Notes: generated by a model not told the origin, from the letters alone. 64,000 nucleotides of DNA from Zantedeschia hybrid cultivar (GCA_030544215.1 JARZZO010000001.1:44113098-44177097), one strand, 5' to 3'. Counted from the first letter of the stretch, positions 19,808 to 31,600 are shown. Numbers and translations are program-made.

Positions 19808-20301
19808 ATCCTAAAAGATTTTATATTTTACTTGAAAAGTTAACCGTATATTATGAGTGTTGGTTTCTAACAAATTAAGTTCAAACCCTTAGCGACCCTG
19901 TACTTTTCTTTCAAAACCGGTTCCACCAAAGTTTAGTTAGGTGCCTTTGATTTTGAAATAATTCTCTCAGTGACGCCTTTGGGTGGACAATTTTGAATGG
20001 GAAGGCTTAATTCCTCACACAAACCCGAGATCCTATTAGGTGGTTTAGGTACAACTTGTTCGGCGGCCAAGTGGGAATCCCTAGCTCACGGAGACTCACG
20101 GAGGTTCGCAACAGAATAAGACTAGTCACACCTGAGTGAGAATCCTCAGGTGGAGAGTCAAATACTGTGGGAGAGGTAACAAGAAGTGTGATGCCAGCTC
20201 TTTCTAAGACCCCCGCGGAGAGTACCCTAGAATTGACCCACAGTTAAACATACAAGTGAACAGTAAACAAAATCAAAACAACAGGAATGAGGAAGTTGCT
20301 T
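19808..20301 (-). other. TE2 leader or U5 region
   Basis: Non-coding. It should contain the PBS and possibly the inner LTR end, but I found no convincing tRNA-complementary 18-mer next to a TG/CA boundary. Confidence 0.4.
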
Positions 20302-20459
20302 TGGACGGCCACGAAGTTGGCCGTCCAAGTGCTGGACGGCCATGTGCTTGGCCGTCCGAAGATTGGACGGCGAGGTGTCTAGCCGTCCAGAATACTGGGC
20401 GGCTAGCTGGCTGGGCGTCCAGGTTATTGGGCAGCCAGTTGGTTGGCTGTCCAGGTTAT
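20302..20459. repeat. TE2 inverted-repeat array A, five tandem units
   Basis: Five units of 31-32 bp start at 20302, 20333, 20364, 20396 and 20428. Each is TGGACGGC (or variant), exactly ten bases, then GCCGTCCA (or variant). Unit 5 has GGGCAGC facing GCTGTCC, so a G-C pair of units 1-3 has become A-T in both arms. Unit 4 has an imperfect right arm (GGCGTCC). Confidence 0.95.
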
Positions 20460-21342
20460 TAAGCAACCGGATGCAGGTGCTAGGGCTCTTACCTTTGATG
20501 TACGCACAGTGAGCAAGTAGAGGTCGCACCATGATCGCTAGAAGGCTATAGGTGTCCGGAACGTCCCCGCCGCTGCCATCTCTTTCGGCAAGGCCTTCTC
20601 CATTCGTCTTAGCACTGCGGCTATTTAGACTAGGTTAAGGATTGGAAAGTGTGATCGCCAGGAGCATTATCTGACGGTCCCTATACTCCGCAAGATGATG
20701 AGGTTGATCGCGTTCTGGTGGAGTGGGGGATAGTGGGTTTCTCTTCTCTGCCTCTGACCGACCGAAGGGGGAGAGCTCGGTAGTCCACGCGCAGAATGTC
20801 GTAAGAGCCCCTATAAGAAAAAAAAGACAGAACAAAGTAAAGAGAACCGATTAGAACTGTGATATGTAGAGTCTATTCATGCAAATATGTAACTAAACTA
20901 AAATTGAAAGGGGGCGCACCGGATGAGTGTTTGAGGAGGGAAGGTGACCATATGTTATGGCCACCCACCTCCCATTTTTTTTGTTAGAAACCTCTGGGGG
21001 TGAAGGGTGCTAAGTCATCCTAAGATGCATGCATGCAGATGGGATGCTCGTACGTGGTAATAGTGAAAAGTAGAAGTAATATGGTAAAAGGAAAAGAGCA
21101 GGAGGAGAAGATGATGCTACCGAGTGGATGAATGGTGGGAATGCAACGAAAAATGAAAGGAGAAAAGTAAGGAGAGAGTTAAGAAAACAGGCCCATTTGG
21201 AATGCAGAGGATTCCTCTACTTCCTCTGACTCGTCGACTGCTAAGGCTTTCTCCCACTTGAAGCTCTTCAATCTCCAGCCTCGCAAAACTGAAACCTTTC
21301 CATCCTCTGCCAAACCCCCCCCTCTTGAAGGGACATGGAGAG
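20460..21342 (-). other. TE2 transcribed LTR/leader sequence
   Basis: No coding signal. It lies downstream (on the minus strand) of the TATA-like box at 21351-21343 and contains a C-rich run and CT-rich sequence typical of transcribed LTR leaders. Confidence 0.45.
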
Positions 21343-21351
21343 TTTAAATAG
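21343..21351 (-). promoter_or_regulatory. TATA-like box of TE2 LTR
   Basis: Minus strand TATTTAAAC lies 670 bases into the LTR and about 200 bases after the U3 inverted-repeat array, a layout like TE1. Confidence 0.5.
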
Positions 21352-21543
21352 GTGAAGGGAAAATAATAGTAAAATAGGGGTCTAAATCCCTGTAAATCCC
21401 TTAGAACCAATAGGAAATAGTCAGAGATCGGAGGCCGTGGCTGTGGCAGTCGCCGGAGCAGGGAGTGATCGGAGTAGTGGGGGATGAGGGAGGCGAGTGG
21501 AGGAGATCATGGGAAGACGAGGTCAAGGTGGAAGTTAGGGGAA

Positions 21544-21892
21544 TGGAAGGCCAACTATCTTACCTCCCACTTCCGTGGAAGGCCAGGTAGCTGGCCTTCT
21601 ACGAAAAGGTAGAAGGCCGCCCAGTTAGTCTTCCACGGATGGTGGAAGGCAAGGGTTGGCCTTCCACGGGTGGTAGAAGGCGGCTCATTTGGCCTTCCAC
21701 AAAAAGGTGGTGAAAAGTGAAAAAATTTGCCAAAAGGTGGAAGGCAAGATAGCTGGCCTTCCGCAGGTGGTGGAAGGCGGCCTGGTTGGCCTTCCACGGA
21801 TAGTGGAAGGCGAGGGTTGGCCTTCCACGGGTAGTGGAAGGCGGGGGTTGGCCTTCCACGGGTGGTAGAAAGTGGCCCATTTGGCCTTCCAG
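21544..21892. repeat. TE2 inverted-repeat array B in U3, about ten units
   Basis: Tandem units of 31-33 bp are built as GTGGAAGGC, spacer, GCCTTCCAC, joined by linkers such as GGGTG or GGATG. Seven units have a ten-base spacer and three have eight (for example AAGGGTTG). One unit near 21710-21735 is degenerate, and the first unit has a weak right arm. The array lies in U3, upstream of the minus-strand TATA-like box. Confidence 0.95.
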
Positions 21893-22023
21893 GTGTGAGA
21901 GGAAGTGGAGATTGGTTATGGGCCTGATTATTTAGTGGGCTGAATTATGTGAGAAAATTAGATGGATTAAGGTGGTAATGTGGGGTTTATGACCAATGAG
22001 GTGTCCAAAATCGGGCGTCTACA

Positions 22024-22290
22024 GTGGAAGGGGCTGAAGGCCACGAAGTCCTTGGCTGCTCCGGTGGTGATCGTGTCCAGTCCTGAGCGTGTTGGCATGC
22101 CACGAACTTCTTTGACTCAGGGCAACTCTATCCTTGTTTCAGACGAAGAGCTAGTTGAATAGTAATTTTTTGTCTCTACAACCGGTGACTACTTCGGCTA
22201 CTTTAAGTTTAGCCGATGTCTTTTGTACTTCGGGACTCTTAGATCCCATTTTTGAAATATAGACCTTTCGTTCATGTGTTTGCTATCAAA
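22024..22290. other. Unassigned segment between TE2 and TE3 integrase
   Basis: I could not continue the TE3 integrase here in any frame. The plus strand has a frame ending SSPERVGMPRTSLTQGNSIL...ELVE-stop at 22162, followed by T-rich sequence ending near TTTTTGAAATATAGACC. It may be a small separate insertion or a replaced piece of TE3. Confidence 0.35.
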
Positions 22291-22756
22291 TTACTTGCCA
22301 TTGTCTGATATGAGGACCTGAGGGATACCAAAACGGCAAATGATAGACTTCCATACGAAATTCCAGTCATTATTGTCAGTTATAGATGCAAGGGGTTCGG
22401 CTTCGACCCGCTTGGTAAAATAATCAACTGCTACGATAAGAAATTTCCTTTGGCCAGTGACCATAAGAAATGGACCGAGAATATTGATTCCCCATTGAGT
22501 GAAAGGCCAAGGATCTGATAACGGCATCAGTATGGTTGCTGACTGATGAATAAGAGAGTTGTACCTCTGGCACTGGTCGCAGTGGTGGACGAGACTGGCT
22601 GCGTCCTCCCGAAGGGTTGGCCACCAGTATCCTTGCCGTATGAGTTTGTATGCGAAGGCTCAGCCCCTTGCGTGTGCTCCACATACGCCTTCGTGGACTT
22701 TCCGAGGGCATAATTGGCTTCACCGGGGCCGAGACACTTGAGGAGTGGCCGGCCAA
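22291..22756 (-). pseudogene. int: TE3 integrase fragment
   Basis: The zinc-binding part is in poor shape (KAMPSESPRR-type frame at 22756). The catalytic core is read as FTQWGINILGPFLMVTGQRK then YFTKRVEAEPLA and IPQVLISDNGK-stop. The first catalytic Asp of the usual WGIDILGP is Asn here, and a stop replaces the Gln after DNGK. The sequence past DSK is no longer integrase. It is non-functional. Confidence 0.82.
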
Positions 22757-23393
22757 AAGACCTTTTATATAATACTTCTTCTAGAATGAGGAACTAAGAA
22801 GAACACCGTTGGATACGTCTTGCCTCTCCTACTTCAGATGGGAGTTGTCCTTGAAGAATAAAGGCCACTATTGGAGTCATCCATGTCTCGTCTTCAGAAG
22901 TATTAGCTTGCATTACTTCGGAATTATGAATACTTGGTTCAGAAAGTTCCTCAACGAGAATCATTCGACTCCCTCCTCCACCATGGGTAGAGGCTAGCCG
23001 GGAGAGGGCATCGGCCCGAGTATTCTCGAATCGTGGAATCTGAAAAATGCCGAAGAATTTGAATTTAGATATGATAGTTCTTGTTACATATAGATAGGAC
23101 ATCATAAGGGCATCTCGAGCCTCATATTTTCCAGTGATTTGGCTGACGACCAGTTGGGAGTCGCTGAATGTCTCCAGTTCGAGCGCGCCGAACCTCCTTG
23201 CGGCTTGAAGGCCTGATATTAAGGCTTTGTACTCGGCCACGTTGTTGGTTGCTGAGAAGGCAAAGTGGAGAGCATATTCCGCGATTACCCCATCCAAAGA
23301 TGTCAAGATCCCTCTGGCACCACTACCCGACGAGCACACAGACCCATCCACGAATAGTTGCCATTTATTGATTGAATCAGGCGCCTGAGCCAA
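22757..23393 (-). pseudogene. TE3 second RNase H domain
   Basis: An open frame of about 200 codons has KWQLFVDGSVCSSGSGARGI, NNVAEYKALISGLQAA, FSDSQLVVSQITGKYEA and NTRADALSRLAS. The four acidic positions of archaeal-type RNase H are present. This is the best-preserved part of TE3 and is the basis for the Tat-lineage call. Confidence 0.88.
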
Positions 23394-25229
23394 AGCCTTT
23401 TCAGATTGCGAGTAGGTTTGCGTGGAGACAGATGCTGCTTCTTCATAGGATTAGCCAGGGATCCTTCGGATGTTAACTCCGCAATGAAATTGAATAGAGC
23501 TTATGCCTTGATCGCAGCCCGCAGCCTATAAGAAATGTTCAATTCTCCCAGCTCGATTGCCCACTTGGCTAGCCTTCCGGATACCTCTGGCCGAGAGAGA
23601 ATATGTCGCAGAGGTTCATTAGAGAATACCTTTTTAGGATGCGCGAGGAAGTAAGGCCGAAGCCTTCTTGCGGATGCGAGTAATGCTAGGGCCTGCTTCT
23701 CTAAAGCCGGATATTGAAGCTCCGCTTCGTGAAGCACTCGGCTAATATAGTAGACAGGTTTTTGGACACCGTCTTCTTCTCGGACAAGGACAACGCTTAA
23801 GGCAGCTTCAAATGTTGCAAGATATATAAATAGTTTCTCTCCTTCGACAGGCTTGGATAGTACGGGGACTTCAGAAAGATAAGCCTTTAGCTGCTCGAAG
23901 GCCGATTGGCACTCGTCCGTCTATAAGAAGTTGTTAGTCTTCTTCAGCAGTTTGAAGAAGAGAAAAAAACAATCTGCGGCTCTTGACATGAAACGGCTTA
24001 GGGCTACCACCCGCCCGCTTAGCCTTTGAACCTCCCGGATATTTACGGGCGGACGCATATGAAGTATGGCCGAAACCTTTGCGGGGTTTGCTTCCACCCC
24101 CCGGCGAGTGACCATATAACCAAGAAACTACCTGGAGGCCACACCGAAGGCACATTTCGCAGGATTCAACTTCATTTGGTACCTACGCAGTGTGGGTAGG
24201 TCTCGGCTAAATCGGCCAAATGGTCAGTAGAAGCTCGACTTTTCACCAGCATATCGTCGATGTAGACTTCCATGCTTCGGCCTAGTTGGGGAGCGAACAT
24301 CTTGTTGACTAGGTGTTGATAGGTTGCTCCTGCATTCTTCAAACCAAAGGGCATTCGAGTATAGCAGTACAAGCCGAGGTCTGTTGAGAAGCTTGTCTTG
24401 TCTTAGTCCTCCGGATGCATCCGAATCTGATGGTACCCCGAGTAGGCGTCGAGGAAGCTAAGTAGTTTGTGGCCGGAGGTGGCGTCCACCATTTGATCTA
24501 TCCGAGGCAGCAGGAAACTATCCATCGGAAAAGCTTTGTTAAGGTTAGTGAAATCCACATACATCTGCTACTTACCGTCCTTCTTGGGTACCATTACCAC
24601 GTTGGCTACCCAATCAGGATGATGAACCTCCCAAAGGTGTCCCGCGTCCAGGCCTTTCTGTACTTCGGCCTGGATTGTCATTCTTCTCTCCTGGTTGAAG
24701 GTACGCCGCTTCTGTTTGACTAGATTGTGATTTGGATCAACATGCAAACGGTGCTCCGCCACCTCTGGATTGACTCCCGACATGTCTGAAGGGGACCATG
24801 GGAAGACATCGAGATTCTCTTTTAGGAAACTAACTAGCCTTTTAGGTTCAGCTAATTCAAGACCGGAACCTATCAATAATGTTCGGCCTTCTCCTCTTGG
24901 GACTAAAATGGTTACAAGTTTTTCACCCCGGGAGGCCTCAGCTGCAGACTCAATTGAAAGGGACTCGGCCGCAACTTTATCCTTCACCGAGATCATATAG
25001 CATTGCCGGACCACTTCCTGGTTCCCCATAGCTTCGCCGACTCCATGGCTGGTGTGGAACTTTAGCTTTTGATAGCATGATGAGGGTACAACACCAATTC
25101 CTCTGATCAGCCTTCGACCAAAGATGGCATTGTAGTCCGAGTCAATTTTACAACTGTGAAGTCGGTCTCAATCGTCAGCTATTTTGGGGCCGTACCGAGG
25201 GTTACGGACAGTTGGACAATGCCTTCTAC
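23394..25229 (-). pseudogene. pol: TE3 reverse transcriptase and first RNase H, broken
   Basis: The frames in order are an RT N-terminal part (25029-24568; EHRLHVDPNHNLVKQKRRTF, VANVVMVPKKDGK-stop), the middle and palm (24372-24172; MPFGLKNAGATYQHLVNKMF, YIDDMLVKS), connection pieces near 24115, and RNase H (23737-23501; EAELQYPALEKQALALLASA). The YIDD catalytic box is kept, but at least four stops or shifts interrupt the gene. It is not functional. Confidence 0.85.
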
Positions 25230-25607
25230 TCAGCACAGGGCTCCATTGAAGCCAAACAAGGGTCTCCGATGGGCCTTCATATCGGCTTCGGTCATACCGA
25301 GTTTTAAGAAACAGTCATAGAAAAGCACATTGGGTGCACTCCCATTATCAACGAAAATACGATGAACATCGTAGTTTCTCATTACAACATTCACGACGAG
25401 AGCATCGTCATGCGGGACTTGGATGTCCTCGAGATCATCCTTGCTGAAGACGATATCCTCCTGACCGAAATGCTTCGGCTCTTCATCAATTGTTGCTATG
25501 TCCGACGACGTGTTGGTGCGATGACGCTGCCAAGAAGCTTCTCGTAGACCCCCAGAGATAACCATGACAGACCTAGCACTAGGCCGCTGGTGCGATGCCT
25601 TTGCCAC
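25230..25607 (-). pseudogene. pro: TE3 protease
   Basis: The frame has NVVMRNYDVHRIFVDNGSA followed by PNVLFYDCFLKLGM. The catalytic triplet is Asp-Asn-Gly, a variant I know from related Tat elements (VDNGSSAD), so it is not necessarily a dead site. A basic linker precedes it. Confidence 0.75.
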
Positions 25608-26725
25608 CAGGGTGACTTTCGGCTGAGGTACTTTCTTAGCTAGAGGTTGAATATGCCTGGGTGCTGCTTGAGGGTCTCGGCCCTGAGGCTACTGCGGAGG
25701 CCATGTCCGATTGTATTGCCGCAGGCGCCCTTCTCGGATGAGGCGGTCAATTTCTTCCCGAAGGTGTCGTCACTCATCTGTTGAGTGTCCCATCTCCCGA
25801 TGGTATTCACAATATTTCTGGGAGTCCCTTTGACGATGGTCGGTCATGATGCGCTCTGACTGACAAAGCATGCCTTTCACCTCTGTGAGCATCCGGGAGG
25901 GAGGTACTGGTAACAGCAGGTACTGCTACTGAGGAGCCCAACGCCTGTCTCGTCCCCAATCTTCCTCCCTCATGTACCTCTTGTAAGAAGGTTCCTAGTC
26001 TTCGGCTTAAGGGCGCGTTGTTGGCAAGGAAGCGGCCGATACTACTACGGCGACGCCCTTGCTTTTGGACAACATCAACGCCTCCCGGTTGATGTACTTA
26101 TGTGCCCGGACTACCAGGTCTTAAAAGGTTGGGGGATGCTTCTTCTCAGTGGAACTGAGAAGCCCCATGTCCGTGCAGCCACTGATTATGGCTGAGACCA
26201 CAATGGAGCTATCCAGATTAGGAATTTGGGCTGCTTCGGTCTGGAACCTAGTGAAGTAATCTTGGAGTGTTTCGGCTGGCTTCTGACGAATGGCAAGCAG
26301 ACTGGCCGAAGTCTTGCATTGCCAAGTAGCATCATAGAATTGGTCAATGAATAGTTGACCCAGTTGTACCAAAGAGTGGATGGAATTAGGAACCAAGGTT
26401 TCAAACCAGGTGGAAGCAATTTTCTCCAAGGTGAGGGGGAAAAGACGACAGCAAACTACCTCAGGATCCCCTCAGCCGAAAGGTACGAATTGAACCTTTG
26501 AAAGTGGCTGATTGGATCCGTCAGGCCATTGTAAAGAGGACCCTTCGACAGTTTAAAGTGGGGAGGTACATATGTGGCCAGAATTTCCGGAGAGAAGGGG
26601 GTTTGCTCTAGAATCGTGCTATCCAAAGGCGCTCCATATGGCTGGGACAGCATCTGCTGCATCTCCTTCCTCATCTCAGTGAATCTCTGGTCCAGCTCTG
26701 GGGTAGCAGTAGTAATGGCAGCCAA
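25608..26725 (-). pseudogene. gag: TE3 gag
   Basis: The frame opens at 26725 (MAAITTATPELDQRFTEMRK) and contains PHFKLSKGPLYNGLTDPISH. After a break it continues as KIASTWFETLVPNSIHSLVQ, LAIRQKPAETLQDYFTRF and ISGCTDMGLLSSTEKKHPPT before another stop. A later segment near 25800-25730 has HSTDE and EIDRLIREGRLRQY, the usual end of Gag in this group. At least three stops interrupt it. Confidence 0.8.
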
Positions 26726-27220
26726 GCATCCTTCGGCTCCCGTGGGGTGGGTTCCAGACGAAGCGTTGTCCGGCTTTGTCGGTACGTGACTGGTGCACGG
26801 AATATGGCCTTGTGGTCCATATGGCTCGCCATGAGCCGAGATTCCTTCAGGGGAAAATGCCCGCGAGGGCCTTGGCTGCCCCTTTGAAAACTAAGCGGCT
26901 GGGCAATACTATGGCTGGGTTGGTACTGGCCTTGCCGTTTGATCCAACATACCCATGTGTTGGGCGATGGCCGAGACCATGTCGTGTAGTGGGGCCAGAG
27001 AGGTGACGGTAGCCGTGAGCGTAGCTACCTGCTACGAGAGTTCTTCCGCTCGGTCGTCCCTGAGGACAAGGGGCGCAGGTACCACCGGGAGGGCCGATCC
27101 TTGTGGAAGATTGGCTGGGACTCCTTCGGTGTGAAGGAATGACTGGGCAGGGGTTACCCATACCTCTGTCTCCTCTTGGCTGGATCGTCTCGTCATTGGT
27201 CGATGAGACAAGGCTGTTTG
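26726..27220 (-). other. TE3 leader between PBS and gag
   Basis: Transcribed leader or N-terminal gag sequence. It contains minus-strand frames without recognisable domains. Confidence 0.45.
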
Positions 27221-27239
27221 TTTCCCACAGACGGCGCCA
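27221..27239 (-). other. TE3 primer binding site
   Basis: Minus strand TGGCGCCGTCTGTGGGAAA starts five bases after the LTR end. It has the TGG start and T-stem-like 3' part expected of a tRNA-complementary PBS; I do not assign the tRNA. Confidence 0.85.
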
Positions 27240-27244
27240 AGTGA

Positions 27245-27836
27245 TGTAGCCAAGGCAATCACTGTTGAACTCCTGAATTGGAATCCAAAAAATCAGCAGA
27301 TGATCGAGAGCCAAGGGGGATCCAAGCTGAGAACGAGTTGGAGACGAAGGCAAGAGCTCCTACAAGAAGAAGGAACAAGTCAAGAAGGGTCCCGGGTCTC
27401 GGCCCAGGGGAAACCCCTCCGACGCTTAAGTTAGCAAGGGACTTGATGAGAGATTTTAGTATTGAGAGAGAGAGAGAGAGGCTTAATAGCTTGTGTACCT
27501 TTACTGCAGCGAATAGTGTTCCTTTTATAGTGAGGGATGAGGGTTCCTTTCCAGTGGCAGTTGATGTAGGATTATTCCTAGGAGTTTGAGATGAAATTCT
27601 GAGTATGCCCCAAGTGCAAATAAGCCAGAGGCCCATAAGTGTCTGATTGAGTTGGGCTGGACCCATGTTGGCCCAGTACTCACTTGGGCTGAATGTGGCT
27701 TAATTTGATGATAGGGCCGGATCTATCTCGGCCTAATACAATACTGCGCCTCCGAGTATAGACGAATCGCGCTCGACCCATTCTTGAATTTGGGATTGGG
27801 GCCAGCTCCTGGGCCCAAATGAGTTTTCTCCCATCA
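27245..27836 (-). repeat. TE3 5' LTR
   Basis: The LTR is 592 bases on the minus strand, from TGATGGGAGAAAACTC to CCTTGGCTACA. TATAAAAG is at 27529-27522, and a GA microsatellite lies at about 27463-27481. The bases to its right (ATACT) would be the target duplication. Confidence 0.85.
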
Positions 27837-28552
27837 ATACTCGTTATAGTTTTTGCTTTAAGAAAAAATATTTTCTAAGATTCTCTATTTCTCATAAAAA
27901 ATCTTGAAAAACACAAACATCTCCTTCCAATTACTTCACGCGAAAGTTCTAGAGATTAGAGACCCTTTCTTTTCCTTTTTTCAAAGTCAAATACATTTCG
28001 ACAACCTTCTTACTAGACTTCCACCCTTACTACAACTGTGTGCGAACTGAGTTGGTGAAATGCCAAATGATCCTCTAAGTTAAAACACACCTCTAGGGAT
28101 CCTTAAGGGAACTATACAGAGTAAAGACCCTTAAGCCCAATGTTGCCATCACACGACTGCACCAGGACCGCACCTTGCATTGAGCCAAAGAGGTATCTTG
28201 TGCTCCCAACATTCTTGCCCCACCACACTCCGTGAGCAGCTCAAAGCGAGCTGGCTCGTGGCTCAACTATGGCTTGAGCTGGAGTTAGCCGGGCAGTTCT
28301 AAGCTCTTGTGGCCTTTTAGGCCTTCCTGCTGCAAGCTCTTTGGGGACTGGGCTTGAGTAGGTTGGGCCCTTAATTGATCAGATCAATGCACATTAAAAT
28401 AATAAAAAAACATATGGACCCGCTTATTTGGCATTTGAGTAACGTTTGAACACCAAGCTTCATTACTTGAGTTCAAGAAAAGTTCGAACTCCGTTTAAAG
28501 GAATGAAGTCGAATTCAAACACGGCAATATAAGACCGGGTTCAACTTGCTTA
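27837..28552. other. Unassigned sequence between nests A and B
   Basis: I see no gene or clear element here. It includes a stretch rich in GAGCTGGCTCG-type words near 28235-28275. It may be host intergenic DNA or an old repeat. Confidence 0.4.
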
Positions 28553-28642
28553 CACTAGTAGGAAGCGAAGTATTCGTGACGGCTGAAAGTTGTCATGAAT
28601 AATAAAAAGATCACCATTAATACTAATAGCAATGCCTAATGT
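28553..28642 (+). mobile_element. CACTA transposon, left terminus
   Basis: The sequence starts CACTAGTAGGAAGCG after TTA (a possible half of a 3-bp target duplication). It continues with the subterminal words TATTCGTGACGGCT and TGTCATGAATAAT. CACTAGTAGAAA-type ends and GTGACGGCT subterminal repeats are characteristic of CACTA (En/Spm) elements. The LARD is inserted 90 bases in; the element resumes at 58259. Confidence 0.75.
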
Positions 28643-31600
28643 TGTTATGTTTCAGATCCGTTTCATTGTTTTTTTAACTCGAAGTCCAACTGCGTAATTT
28701 CGGAACAAATTTCACCATTTAACAAACATATATGAAAGCTAAACAATTACATGGATATTTAAATAAATATCATAACCATCAAGTAATCTAAAAATATTTA
28801 AATATAGTCAATACCAAAGTTCACAAATTGCAATATCCATCAATTTGTATATAAATTTTAAATCTTGCCAAATAAAGAAAAATACATCAATTTCTCATTA
28901 TCCCTACTACATCAAATTTAAGAAAGCTATAAATTAAAATCTAGATAACCTCCTAAACATATCAAATGCCCCAATTAGAAGTCTCCTCAAATTTCATATT
29001 CTCTTTCTCAGACTCTGAAAATGTTAATAATATTTACAAGTACAACCATTCAATAGGTTTCAAACTATCTACATGACTTAACATATAGTAAATTTTACAA
29101 ATCATATTATATAATTATATTAAACATAATATTACATAGTTCTACATATAACTTAAATAAGAACATGATACAAAACATGATCAAATATAAACTTATCAAA
29201 TCAAATGTATTTTCTAATAATATAAATAGATCGACTAATATATAGTATATATGCCATGATCAAATTCTTATCTAACTGAATAAGTCTATTAGTCATGATC
29301 AGAACATATCATATATCAAGCTCAACTTATCAAATTGAATATATAACAAATTTATCATAGTATGATAACTTATCAAATCATAGTTTATATTATCAGAATA
29401 GTTAATCAGAATGAACATGGATTCTTAATCAAATAGGTTGAGATCAAAATCACTGAGCATAAATGTTAAAAGAACAAACTAAGTAGATCATAACCTGAAT
29501 CAAATGGATCTAAACAGCAAATTATATTTCATAATCATATGTCAAACAAATCAAATCCAAACATATCAAATAGATATACATCCAACTACATATAAGGAGC
29601 CGAACAAACAAATATCAGAGCATATAGTTAAGTATGGTGAGATCTTGGTACATGCATACTCGGAGATCTATTGTCCCACCTCGGATGACTGCAAACAAAA
29701 CATAATCACCGGAATTTTTTTGTTGCCTACGGACATAACTCATCTACGGATGTTTATGAAATGAACTATAATCTCCTTAAGATGACAATGTCCAAACATA
29801 TATCAAACAAATATGGCACAATCATACTTTCATAGATTTCATAATGATCATAAATCTGAAAATTAATTTGACAAAGTAATACTTATATATAAGAATCAAA
29901 ATATATGTTTTGATATACCAAATAATCATTTAAAGAGCCAACATGTTCATATAGATGGATAATCAGAATAAATATGATCAAAATAGGTTTTTATACATAA
30001 AATATAGCCAAATAAAGTTTCTTAAAATTTTTGGAATATCAAATATATTTTTCGGCCATTAAAACTTATTTTTAGAGCTGAAAGTTTAACAAATAAGCCC
30101 AATAATATCAAACAGATTCAAAAAATTATCAAACCTGGGTAACATGTCAAATAGATCATACTTAAAGTGTGGAGAAAGTTTTATTAATTTCTGGATTGGT
30201 TTGATATAATTTTGGATTCTCACTTCAATTCCGAAAATCCGACTTAAATATAATTTTAGAAAATCAAAAAAGATAGCAAAATAAATAGTAAATAGAGTCA
30301 TAAAATTCTCAAACTTTACATAGAGTCAAAGAAAATATAAAAAAAGTCTTCACAAAATTTGGTATAATTTGTACATAAATCAAATGATATATAAGATTAA
30401 CAAGTTAAGATTTCAAAACTGTCAACACAGATTATATAGTCTGAAAAAAATATAACGAAATAAATATCAAAATAATTCAAAACATTATAAAATATATTGT
30501 ACATAACAATAACATGAAAAATAGACTTTTACCAAAATCGTAGTTTAATTGGATATCAAATAAGGGAGAACAAATATCTGTAACTCATGTGGTCATAATT
30601 GAAAACAAAATAGATTAAACGAACAGATTACATAGGTTGAGATAATAATTCTTAAATAAATAGTAAAAAAGATCAAAAAAATCTAAAACTTGATGATCAA
30701 GATGTATACATATAGATAAATCTTCTTACCAATTTATTAGTTTTAGAAAGTCTTTAAAAATAATATAATTTTTAATACAAAATAGATCATACATAAAGTT
30801 ATCTACCTACCTTTCGAAGAAAGATCCGCTTTTGGTTCTCCTATGGCTTCCTTCCTCTCTATCCATAGTTTCTTTATTTTATAAACTCTTTTATGCATTC
30901 ATTAAGATCTTTCTCACATTCTCTAAGTTTCCAATAACATAAAACAATGATTAAAATCAAATTTTCAAAAGAAATAATTATGAATCAACTATATTCTCTT
31001 AAGAACACCACATGAACTTATCCATGAAAGAGAGTTGCATGCAATAAAGTTTTGAGCATGACTTCAAGGCTATATTTATACTTATTTTCATTCTTAATAC
31101 AACTACTAACATCCCTTTTGTTTGCTGAAGTTGAACTCCTCCTCCTCATAACTTAATCTCTAAGTTAAAGTCAGTTCCTAGGTAAATCGGACTTTCTTCA
31201 TGCCACCTGTAGTTTCATTTTTTGAAAACTTTTTAATTCAACCTTTTAAACGTCCTAATTAGAAAACACTCTCTGCTATGAAATTTTATAACTTTCTATT
31301 ATATTTCTAATGCCACCAATATCACTCTTTCTAATATTTGTACAAAAAGTTATGCCTCTTTTACTGACCTGCTATCCTGAGTACTCCGAACCCAGCAATT
31401 TGGCAGATTTTCTTCCCATCCAAACGTGTCCTGATTACGACTAGTAAACAACTTATTTTGGACATATGATCTTCATAAAACATCTATAATTTTGAGTCAT
31501 AGTTCTAATGGGATTTGTCTTACTTAATTTAAAATTTTATATACAATGTTATATTTAAAACACTAGGACTATGTCAAATAAATCTTTCTACAGAATTCTA

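Larger units (their letters stand above)
17395..22023 (-). mobile_element. TE2: Tat-lineage Ty3/gypsy element, minus strand, cut by TE1
   Basis: Only the 5' part is in the window: 5' LTR on the right, leader, gag and the first half of protease. The protease frame stops making sense at 17394 (VSAY then TE1 LTR), so RT to 3' LTR lie left of TE1, outside the window. The right end is where a minus-strand LTR starts TGTAGACGCCCGATTTTGG at 22023. Gag resembles TE1 gag module by module. Several stops and frameshifts show it is more decayed than TE1. I could not find a PBS, so the inner LTR boundary is unresolved. Confidence 0.82.
22291..27836 (-). mobile_element. TE3: older Tat-lineage Ty3/gypsy element, minus strand
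   Basis: From right to left: 5' LTR (27836-27245), PBS, gag, protease, RT, RNase H, second RNase H, and integrase up to the second catalytic Asp. The 3' part lies beyond TE2 and TE1, outside the window. Many stops and frameshifts make it the most decayed of the three, matching its position as outermost host. The second RNase H places it in the Tat lineage, but its protease (VDNGSA) and gag differ from TE1 and TE2. Confidence 0.85.

Noticed and set aside
20530..20560. CGCACCA/TGATCG as TE2 PBS and LTR end
   Set aside because: The adjacent bases do not resemble the 3' end of a tRNA T arm.
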